Source: an uncultured Lentisphaeria bacterium
GTDB lineage: Bacteria > Verrucomicrobiota > Lentisphaeria > Oligosphaerales > Oligosphaeraceae
Direction of reading: 5' to 3'
Length of the DNA stretch: 50,529 nt
Assembly (NCBI GenBank): GCA_934661755.1
Contig: CAKUJM010000020.1
Coordinates: 1-50,529 of the forward strand
The notes beneath the pieces were generated by a model. That model was not told the origin of the DNA. It saw only the letters and a program-made list of their open reading frames with translations, and searched no databases. Shown one piece after another: positions 44,130-50,529 of the stretch; within the stretch, counting starts at the first letter, position 1, and each line of letters begins with the position of its first letter. The translations under genes were made by a program, and so were the position numbers.

Positions 44130-44951
44130 TCAGCGGCTGCGCCGGGCCGCACTGAGCGCCTGCACCACCTCGGTCATGTTGCGGAAGCGCTCGGCCATGC
44201 TTTTTTCCAGGCAGCGCATGATCACATTCTCCAGCCTGGGGGCGATGCCGGGATTGTACTGGCGAAGCGGGCGGGCCTTGACCCGCGAACTGGCCTGGTG
44301 ACGCCACATCGAATGCTCGCTGTCGCCGGAAAAGGCGATCTTCCCGGTGAGCAGCTGATAGGCGATCAGGCCGAAGGCAAAGACATCCGAAGCCTGATAG
44401 GAGCATTTGGCGACAAATTGCTCCGGGGCCATATATCCCGGCGTCCCCATCTGACGCCGCGGGCCATGGTCGTCGGCCGCGCGGGACAGATCGAAATCCG
44501 TGAGCTTGACCTCCAGCAGCGAAGACGAACTGGCGATCAGGATATTCTCCGGCTTGACATCCAAATGCATGAGCCCATGCTCATGAACCCATGACAGCGC
44601 CTGGGCCGTCTGATTGACGATCGCCTCGGCGCTGTTCTTCACCACCGGGCTCATCGAATTGAAAAGCGACCGCAATGACACCCCGTTCACGAACTCGATG
44701 ATTTCGTAGGGTCGCAAAAGCCGCGTCCCGCGTTCAAAAGAATTGACGATGTTCGGATGGGGGGTCAAGGCATAGCGGATGCGCGTGCCCACGGTAAAGC
44801 GGTGCCGCAACCCCAGCCGCAGGAGCTTCCCGCCCTGCAGGAGCCGCAGTATGGCAACCGTGCCGTCCTCCAGGGCGATTTTGCGCAGCTCCGCGACCCC
44901 GCCTTGCGCGAAATGCCCCAGATCACGATATGCAAGCGAACGCCTGGCCAT
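44130..44951 (-). CDS. Ser/Thr protein-kinase-like protein with atypical active site
   Basis: 273 aa, a bare kinase domain without membrane helix or extra domains. Hanks-type landmarks: glycine-rich AQGGVAEL at 15-22, catalytic loop HLDVKPEN at 129-136, DFD at 152-154, APE at 175-177 and a C-lobe typical of the family. VAILR at 32-36 lacks the Lys of VAIK (Leu 35; Arg 36 next to it), and DFD replaces DFG. Catalytic Asp 131 and Asn 136 remain, so weak or non-canonical catalysis, or a pseudokinase, is possible. Lies between the aconitase and tsaE genes in one run. Confidence 0.75.
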   Translation of the reverse strand: MARRSLAYRDLGHFAQGGVAELRKIALEDGTVAILRLLQGGKLLRLGLRHRFTVGTRIRYALTPHPNIVNSFERGTRLLRPYEIIEFVNGVSLRSLFNSMSPVVKNSAEAIVNQTAQALSWVHEHGLMHLDVKPENILIASSSSLLEVKLTDFDLSRAADDHGPRRQMGTPGYMAPEQFVAKCSYQASDVFAFGLIAYQLLTGKIAFSGDSEHSMWRHQASSRVKARPLRQYNPGIAPRLENVIMRCLEKSMAERFRNMTEVVQALSAARRSR

Positions 44952-44969
44952 GCCCGGTTCTGCCGCCCC

Positions 44970-46928
44970 CTACACGCGCAGCGCGCCGCCATTGAGGACC
45001 GTGCTGCGATCCTCGGCAGTCAGGGTGCATTTCAGCGCCATCGAACGTCGTTCGCCGCCATCGGCACCGGCGACCAAGGCGATGACGTCATCGCCGGCCG
45101 CCAGCTGCGAGCGCAGGTTTTCGATGGTGATATGGTCGCCTTCGTTCAATGACTCGTAGTCCTGCTTCCGGGTGAAATAGAGCGGGATGATTCCGAAGTT
45201 GACCAGATTGGCCGCGTGGATGCGCTCAATGGAAATGGCAATCACTGCCTTGATCCCCAAGTACATCGGGCAAATCGCCGCATGTTCGCGGCTGGATCCT
45301 TGCGCGTACGACTCGCCAGCGATGATGAATCCCGCCTTGCCGGCATCGCGCAAGGCGCTGGCGCGCTCATCGAATGCGGGCTTCCCCGGCTGGTTGAAGC
45401 ACTCGAAGACCACCTTGGCATAGCGCGGAATATTGCTGCGGTACTTTAAATTGGCGCCCGCCGGCATGATGTGGTCGGTGGTGATGCGGTCGCCGACCTT
45501 GATCACCGCCTCGCCGTCCAGACAGTCAGGCAACGGGCTGCAATGCGGCGGCGCACCGATGGTCTCCTTGCGGACAATCTCGACCGGCGTGCCCTCCGGC
45601 GGCGGCAACAGCACCATCGAATCATCGATGGCGAAACGCGCCGGCATCACCCATTCCGGCTCCGTCAGACCAAGCTCCGCGGCCGCCTGGCGCGGGTCGC
45701 AAAGCTCGCCCTTGAGCGCGGTGGCCACCGCCGTGGCGGGGCTGACCAGATAGCACTGGTCATTCCTGGTTCCGGTGCGATTGAGGAAATTGCGGTTGAA
45801 GGTCCGCACGCTGATGGTCCCGGAGGCGGGACTGAAGCCCTGGCCAATGCATGGCCCGCAGGCGCTTTCCAGAATGCGGCATCCGGCATTGAGCATGGCC
45901 GACAGCGAGCCGTCATCCGCCAGCATGGTGAGGACCTGGCGGCTGCCCGGGGCGATGCCCAGCGAAACCTTCGGGCTGACCTGGCGCCCCTTGAGCATTG
46001 CGGCCACCAGCCGCAGGTCCTTGAGCGAACTGTTGGTGCAGGAGCCGATGAGCACCTGCGACACCGGCAGCGCCCCGCAGGACTCGACGGTATTCACATT
46101 GGCCGGATTGGACGGGCATGCCGCCAGCGGCACCAGCGCCCCCAGGTCGATGTCGATGATGCGGTCATATTGCGCGCCTTCCTCCGCCGCCAGCGGCCGC
46201 CAGCATTCGCCGCGGCCCTCGGCCTGCAGGAAATCCCGGGTGGCGTCATCCGACGGGAAGACCGACGAGGTCACGCCCAGCTCCGCGCCCATGTTGGTGA
46301 TGGTGGCGCGCTCCGGGACGCTCAAGGCGGATACGCCGTCGCCGAAGTATTCCACGGCATAGCCGACATTGCCCTTGCTGGAGAGAATCGACAGCACCTT
46401 GAGGATGATGTCCTTGGCCGAGACCCATGGCGACAGCCGGCCGCTCAGGCGCACCCCGATGACGCGCGGGTAGACCAGCTTGAACGGCAGCCCCGCCATC
46501 GCCCGCGCCACATCCAATCCACCGGCGCCGATGGCCAGCATGCCGATGCCGCCGCCAGTCGGGGTATGCGAGTCCGACCCCAGCAGCGTCTTGCCGGGGA
46601 CGCCGTAGCGCTCCAGGTGGACCTGATGGCAGATTCCATTGCCCGGCCTTGAGAAACGCACGCCCTTGGCCGCGCACACGCTCTGCAAATAGAGGTGGTC
46701 GTTCGGATTCTCCGGCCCCATCTGGGTGGTGTTGTGATCGACGTATTGCACCGACAACTCGGTCCGAACCCGGCCCACGCCCATTGCCTCCAATTCCAGA
46801 AAGGCCATGGTGCCGGTCGCATCCTGGCACAGCGTCTGGTCGATTTTTATTTCCACCGGCTCCCCGGCCCTGGGCGTGCCCTTCACCAGATGCGCGGCGA
46901 TGATTTGATCAATGAGTGTCTTTGCCAT
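44970..46928 (-). CDS. Aconitate hydratase (short bacterial type)
   Basis: 652 aa from ATG 46928; the upstream in-frame extension overlaps the ketosynthase gene region and lacks similarity. [4Fe-4S] dehydratase interconverting citrate and isocitrate. Key blocks: GSDSHTPTGGGIGMLAIGAGG (split GSDSHTPTGG), GSCTNSS with the first cluster Cys, ACGPCIGQG with the other two, and the swivel-domain GESYAQGSSREHAA. About 650 aa rather than 890 matches a shorter aconitase family found in anaerobes. A homoaconitase or isopropylmalate isomerase role is less likely because the swivel domain is fused. Confidence 0.88.
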   Translation of the reverse strand: MAKTLIDQIIAAHLVKGTPRAGEPVEIKIDQTLCQDATGTMAFLELEAMGVGRVRTELSVQYVDHNTTQMGPENPNDHLYLQSVCAAKGVRFSRPGNGICHQVHLERYGVPGKTLLGSDSHTPTGGGIGMLAIGAGGLDVARAMAGLPFKLVYPRVIGVRLSGRLSPWVSAKDIILKVLSILSSKGNVGYAVEYFGDGVSALSVPERATITNMGAELGVTSSVFPSDDATRDFLQAEGRGECWRPLAAEEGAQYDRIIDIDLGALVPLAACPSNPANVNTVESCGALPVSQVLIGSCTNSSLKDLRLVAAMLKGRQVSPKVSLGIAPGSRQVLTMLADDGSLSAMLNAGCRILESACGPCIGQGFSPASGTISVRTFNRNFLNRTGTRNDQCYLVSPATAVATALKGELCDPRQAAAELGLTEPEWVMPARFAIDDSMVLLPPPEGTPVEIVRKETIGAPPHCSPLPDCLDGEAVIKVGDRITTDHIMPAGANLKYRSNIPRYAKVVFECFNQPGKPAFDERASALRDAGKAGFIIAGESYAQGSSREHAAICPMYLGIKAVIAISIERIHAANLVNFGIIPLYFTRKQDYESLNEGDHITIENLRSQLAAGDDVIALVAGADGGERRSMALKCTLTAEDRSTVLNGGALRV

Positions 46929-46999
46929 GGTCGTCTTTTTCCTGTGATGAACTGCTGGAACTGACGCCGGAAGACGCCATCCGCAAATTCCCTGGAGAG

Positions 47000-48049
47000 C
47001 TACCAGTTGATTGCCATTCCGGCGGAATTGATGCCGCTGCCTATGCCCAGCGCCGCCAGGCGCATGCCGCCGGCAAGCCGACCGCGCTCCTCCGCCAGGG
47101 CGCAGGCCAGCGGCAACGACGCTGAACCGCAGTTGCCGAATTCCGGGAAAACCGGAAAATCCAATTCCACCGGCAATCCCAGATTCGCAAACAGCAGATC
47201 GCGGTGGACCTTCCCGACCTGATGGCCGCATACCAGCTGCGGCCGGACGCCATCGCCCCACCCGGATGCGTCCAGGAGCTTCCGCCACATCCGCGACGCC
47301 ACCGCCACGCCCTGGATCATCAGGCCATGCGAATCCGTCTTCATGAGCACCTGTGCGCCATCAGTCATCCCGCCGTCGGCATCGCCCTGGCACAACGCAT
47401 TGCCGCGGCAGTCCGACGCCGTCGCCATCGCCGCCAGATCGTGTCCGCCCGGCAGGCACCCCCGGCGGAACACCATCACGGCCGCAGCCGCGGAACCGAT
47501 GGTGAGCGAGGCAAACTGGTCCTTGACATTGCGGCGATTCAGGGTCAAATCGGCATTCAGCGCCCGGATGGTGTTCTCCACCAGCGGCCGGGCATTCTCG
47601 CCGGTCACCGCCATCCCGCATTCGATCTGCCCCACCTCCACCATGTTCGCCAAGGCCATGATGCCGGAAACCATCCCCAGACAGGCGTTGGAAATGTCGA
47701 AATTCAGGACATCCTCACCCAGCCCCAGCTTGCGCACCACTGCCGTCGAGGTGGCCGGTTCGGCAAAATCGCGGGATACGCCGCAGAAAAACAGCGCCTG
47801 GATCCGCCCGGCAGACAGCCCGTGGGCCGACAGCAGCTTCCTGGCCGCCGCCGCCGCCGCGTCGCTGGGCAGCGTCCCGCGATGCCAGAAACGCCGCTGG
47901 CGAATGCCGGTCATCAGCTCCAGACGCCCCTCCGGCAAATGCAGCCGCTCATACAACGGGGCCAAATGCGACTCCAATTCCTCCGAGGTCATCACCTCCG
48001 GAGGCTCCAGGGCGGCAAAGGATGACAATTGTACTCTCGTGTAATTCAT
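47000..48049 (-). CDS. oleA: OleA-like thiolase-fold ketosynthase (FabH superfamily)
   Basis: 349 aa from ATG 48049; the longer frame to 48280 is non-coding in appearance. Cys 123 (SNACLGM), His 276 (CGHQVGK) and Asn 306 (EFGNCGSAS) form the ketosynthase triad, and Glu 97 (AEPAT) stands 26 residues before the Cys. These intervals equal those of Xanthomonas OleA (Glu117-Cys143, His285-Asn315). OleA joins two fatty acyl-CoAs head-to-head to a beta-keto acid, first step to long-chain olefins. SVSRD/GVSRD, GIGSGIN and the N-terminal ESHLAPLYERL also match. OleB, OleC and OleD are not adjacent, so product remains uncertain. Next gene is the aconitase. Confidence 0.75.
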   Translation of the reverse strand: MNYTRVQLSSFAALEPPEVMTSEELESHLAPLYERLHLPEGRLELMTGIRQRRFWHRGTLPSDAAAAAARKLLSAHGLSAGRIQALFFCGVSRDFAEPATSTAVVRKLGLGEDVLNFDISNACLGMVSGIMALANMVEVGQIECGMAVTGENARPLVENTIRALNADLTLNRRNVKDQFASLTIGSAAAAVMVFRRGCLPGGHDLAAMATASDCRGNALCQGDADGGMTDGAQVLMKTDSHGLMIQGVAVASRMWRKLLDASGWGDGVRPQLVCGHQVGKVHRDLLFANLGLPVELDFPVFPEFGNCGSASLPLACALAEERGRLAGGMRLAALGIGSGINSAGMAINW

Positions 48050-48057
48050 GATAAAAT

Positions 48058-48139
48058 CCTGGAACCGCGGAGCTGGTGATTCTGCGTCAGAATGGGGGAT
48101 TTTGAGCCGGCGCCAAGAAGCCAGCTTCACGGATTCAGG
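48058..48139. repeat. Dispersed palindromic element, copy 5
   Basis: 82 bp, the shortest complete copy, beginning 8 bp upstream of the oleA-like start. Left arm CCTGGAACCGCGGAGCTGG then TGATTCTGCGTCAG; right arm on the complement CCTGAATCCGTGAAGCTGG. The centre is almost absent (GGGGGATTTTGAG). Confidence 0.6.
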
Positions 48140-48306
48140 AAAAACAGGGAAAAAACATAATATACCCTGCCTTCGGATGCGTAGAGACGCCTCCCGTGAA
48201 GCCGCTGGCACTTTCGAAACAGGAAAAAGCAGAACGCAGAACGCACGCGATGCTGGCTGACGGTGCAACGCGCCCAGCAAAAGATGCGCCTGCCAATCCT
48301 GATGGC

Positions 48307-49545
48307 TCAGACCTGGTTCCCCATGCAGTCAACCCATTTTCGCGATGCGGTGTCGACGCAGATCACAAGCTTGTTCAGATCCGTGTCGAAGAGCTGTTCC
48401 CCGTATGACGGGACATAGGCGAGGCGTTCTGCGGTTGTACAGATCGCCTTGTGCGCGTTGTTGCGGGTGACAAAGCCCGTTCCGGAACCATCATGCTCCC
48501 AGATGTCGGCATCCTCGGCGTTGCAGTGGCCCCATGCGGGCTGGAAGGTGAACCCGATATTCCCGCGCCAGGTTCCGGGATTGACCTCGCGCATCCTGTC
48601 GCCCAGTTTTCCGCCCGGCGTAATATCGGGATTGCGCTCAATGTTCCAGGCGATCATGGTGACCTCCTGCAGTCCATGAAGCGGCTTGCCGTTGCAATCA
48701 TGATCCCCGCATCGGTTGAACAGCGGGAGATTGACATTGCGTTCATCCAGGCAGTTGATCATGACGATCGGATGATTGAACCCGCAGGAAAACTGGTAGT
48801 TCCCGAAGGTATAGCCGTAGCGGGAGCTGGTCGCCCCGCAGTTGATGCAGACCACATGTTCGCCGCCGACCTGGATGGCCTCGTCAAAGCCGTACGCAAA
48901 GACATTGACATAGTTGGAGAAATTGTAGTTGCTCCCGTCAGTCATCGTGAGCCCGATGCATCCTTTTGTGGCCAGCGGCGGCTGGACGCCAAGACCCTTT
49001 TCCCCAATGGTCCGGAAGAAATCGCCGTACCCGAAGAGCGAAATGTTCTTGAGTTCCGCACGGTCCGTCCGGCGCAGATCGATGCAGCGCAGGGCATGAC
49101 GGTTGTTTTCCAGAACGATGGCAATATTCTCGAGACGCAGCGACGCTCCGTCCTGGATGCCGCATTCGCACCAGCCGCTCCTGAGAACATCGGCTTCCCC
49201 ATTTCCTATCGTCTCCAGGGCTTCGGCCGAGAGGCGGAAGACCACGCCATTGCGGTAATCCTTCTGGAGACCGTATTCGGTGTTCTGCCCGATAATCGCA
49301 AGCTCGCGCCAGCGGTTCGGAACCCGCAAAGCCGTTTTCGGACCGCCGTCCCCATAGCTGCGAAAACCGTCGATATTGTAGACCCCGTCGGCAAGAACGA
49401 GATTCTGCCTTGTTTCCATGCAGACATCCATGGCCTTCTGCAAGATGAGCTCGTCATGGCTGCCAGTGCAGATAAAATCGGCCAACTTCCGCGCCTTCTC
49501 TGTTGAGTCGGCGGCGGCAACAAGCATGTCAATCCCGATGTTCAT
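48307..49545 (-). CDS. Right-handed beta-helix protein with phage-tail-like C-terminus
   Basis: 412 aa from ATG 49545, which has AGGAG 10 bases upstream; the in-frame extension to 49638 lacks support. N-terminal DSTEKARKLADFICTG segment, then repeated beta-helix rungs (about 45-350: ENIAIVLENN, LKNISLFGYGDFF, NFSNYVNVFAYGF) like pectate-lyase-superfamily and tailspike proteins. The C-terminal 25 residues (YGEQLFDTDLNKLVICVDTA, KWVDCMGNQV) resemble the end motif of phage tail fibre and receptor-binding proteins. No signal peptide. Neighbours are housekeeping genes on one side and a repeat-rich, gene-poor end on the other. Function unknown; polysaccharide binding or cleavage is likely. Confidence 0.65.
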   Translation of the reverse strand: MNIGIDMLVAAADSTEKARKLADFICTGSHDELILQKAMDVCMETRQNLVLADGVYNIDGFRSYGDGGPKTALRVPNRWRELAIIGQNTEYGLQKDYRNGVVFRLSAEALETIGNGEADVLRSGWCECGIQDGASLRLENIAIVLENNRHALRCIDLRRTDRAELKNISLFGYGDFFRTIGEKGLGVQPPLATKGCIGLTMTDGSNYNFSNYVNVFAYGFDEAIQVGGEHVVCINCGATSSRYGYTFGNYQFSCGFNHPIVMINCLDERNVNLPLFNRCGDHDCNGKPLHGLQEVTMIAWNIERNPDITPGGKLGDRMREVNPGTWRGNIGFTFQPAWGHCNAEDADIWEHDGSGTGFVTRNNAHKAICTTAERLAYVPSYGEQLFDTDLNKLVICVDTASRKWVDCMGNQV

Positions 49546-50391
49546 CAATGGGTTCTCCTGAATGGAATATTCGCCTAGGTGCAAAAAAAATGGCAGAAAT
49601 GGCCGGATTCTGCTAAAAAGACGCCTCTGCGCCTCCATGTTGGGAACTCACGGCAAAATCCTGACAGTGGCGATAACAGCTGCGGCGCGAAAATGAGATA
49701 ATCCAGGCTCAATAACAGAAAAATAAAATAAGGCTGTCCCCCGTTCAGGTTTTTCAACCTTCGCCACCCGGGGAGCGTATCACTGCGGGCGACCGAACTT
49801 TAGACAGCCTTATACGTCGTGTAGAAAGTCACGGCGCAATGAATAAAGTATCACCTGATCCTGACTTTTCAAGCCAGGCGGCTGAAGATTTGCATCTGTG
49901 GATGACCGGCGTTTCGGATGCGATTCGCCAACGTGGCTTCACGCCGTTTTTTTTTGCAAGACATCTGCGATTTGGCTGAGGATTAATGCACGATTTCGTT
50001 ATGAAAAGGCATAAGGAGCAATCACGATTACAACAGATGAATTTCGGGAAAGGGCTGGCAATTGTTTAGGAAACAACCGATTGCCTGGGTGTCCATGTCC
50101 CAAGATGGGCGGAATGCGATTGTCGAAAAATCAAGTTGCATCGACATTTTCAACGGCTCACTTGCAAAAAAACATTCATTATAACTTTATTTACAGAGCA
50201 TTATGATAAACGCACGGAGATCTTTGGCCAGCATTTACCGCCCCTCAACTTCACTCCATGCGTTATTATATACTCAACCAGAATAAGAAACAAAGACTTA
50301 ATCCGTCCTGAAAACGTGAGCGCGGTCGTTTTACGGCCATGCATGGACGCACGTCATGACCGGCGCCAGCACCTCGGCCACCGCCTCCCCC
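49546..50391. other. Gene-poor, AT-richer terminal region
   Basis: About 850 bp without a supportable gene; short frames lack ribosome-binding sites and known domains. Base composition is lower in GC than the coding part of the window. A stretch near 49770-49862 (GGGAGCGTATC, GCGGGCGACCGAA, GTCACGGCGCAA) resembles the centre and right arm of the dispersed element and may be a decayed copy. Confidence 0.55.
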
Positions 50392-50529
50392 GGGGGTAGC
50401 AAGGGCGTCTCGCCCTTGAACAAAGGGGGTAGCAAGGGCGTCTCGCCCTTGGACAAAGGGGGTAGCAAGGGCGTCTCGCCCTTGGACAAAGGGGGTAGCA
50501 AGGGCGTCTCGCCCTTGAACAAAGGGGGT
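50392..50529. repeat. 33-bp tandem repeat with internal hairpin at right contig end
   Basis: Four full units plus a 6-bp start of a fifth. Each begins GGGGGTAGC and contains the perfect stem AAGGGCG-TCT-CGCCCTT, then GAACAAA or GGACAAA. Units abut without spacers, so this is not a CRISPR array. Units 1 and 4 carry GAACAAA, 2 and 3 GGACAAA. On the minus strand all are open and would encode an 11-residue repeat like KGETPLLPPLS. The array runs off the contig. Confidence 0.9.

Noticed and set aside
44970..46928. 3-isopropylmalate dehydratase
   Set aside because: LeuC and LeuD are normally separate chains; here both parts are fused with aconitase order and motifs, and no leu genes are nearby.
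50136..50399. 87-codon plus-strand frame
   Set aside because: Starts with TTG, runs into the repeat array, no ribosome-binding site or recognisable domain.
50331..50522. Minus-strand frame encoding KGETPLLPP repeats
   Set aside because: It is the direct reading of the 33-bp tandem repeats, with no ribosome-binding site and no unique sequence.
50392..50529. CRISPR array
   Set aside because: Units abut directly, without unique spacers, and no cas genes are in the window.

Overview
The window reads as a contig from a high-GC Gram-negative bacterium of the PVC superphylum, most likely Lentisphaerota (Victivallis/Lentisphaera-like). That assignment is an inference. It rests on LPS and outer-membrane functions (LptF/G permease, WaaP-like kinase, LpxH-like phosphoesterase, PbgA-like sulfatase), carbohydrate enzymes (GH78 rhamnosidase, L-fucose isomerase), a DUF3568-type small envelope protein, a DUF4380-like protein, an OleA homologue and many starts without a Shine-Dalgarno sequence. 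Both contig ends lie in tandem repeats, so the assembly probably broke there. Coding density is high and nearly all genes look intact.

Layout: (1) 1-12638, all minus strand: G-rich repeat; pyrK; WaaP-like kinase; MntR/DtxR-type regulator; fucI, LpxH-like phosphoesterase and DUF4380-like protein as a tight cluster; homoserine dehydrogenase; GH78 rhamnosidase; membrane sulfatase. (2) 12916-25853, plus strand: pgk, tpiA, ECF sigma/anti-sigma pair, hemW-like radical SAM gene, a secreted protein, an esterase, dnaE and a truncated AsnB-like synthetase, closed by a perfect hairpin terminator. (3) 25946-37028, minus strand: tRNA-Gly(CCC), a double-domain class II aldolase with iorA/iorB, a lepA-lepB-RDD-lptF/G run, a DUF3568-like protein and coaBC. 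(4) 37200-43693, plus strand: unknown protein, dut, lytic transglycosylase, two unknown proteins, rimO, ftsQ-like, queH. (5) 43600-49545, minus strand: tsaE (3' end overlapping queH by 94 bp), protein kinase, aconitase, oleA-like ketosynthase, right-handed beta-helix protein. (6) 49546-50529: no supportable gene, ending in 33-bp hairpin-forming tandem repeats.

The most notable non-coding signal is a family of dispersed imperfect palindromes (about 80-133 bp). Their arms share a consensus close to CCTGRATCCGTGAAGCTGG followed by TGATTTTGCGCCATG. At least five copies lie between genes (6742, 15391, 17221, 26028, 48058), with weaker traces at 10631 and 49770. Several proteins depart from their families at recognisable active-site or architectural positions: coaBC with an eroded decarboxylase half, an AsnB-like enzyme without a glutaminase nucleophile, an aldolase with one dead half, a HemW with a CX4CX2C cluster motif, a kinase lacking the VAIK Lys and DFG Gly, a Cys-rich insert in triosephosphate isomerase, and a Cys/Asp-rich tail on the DUF4380-like protein.
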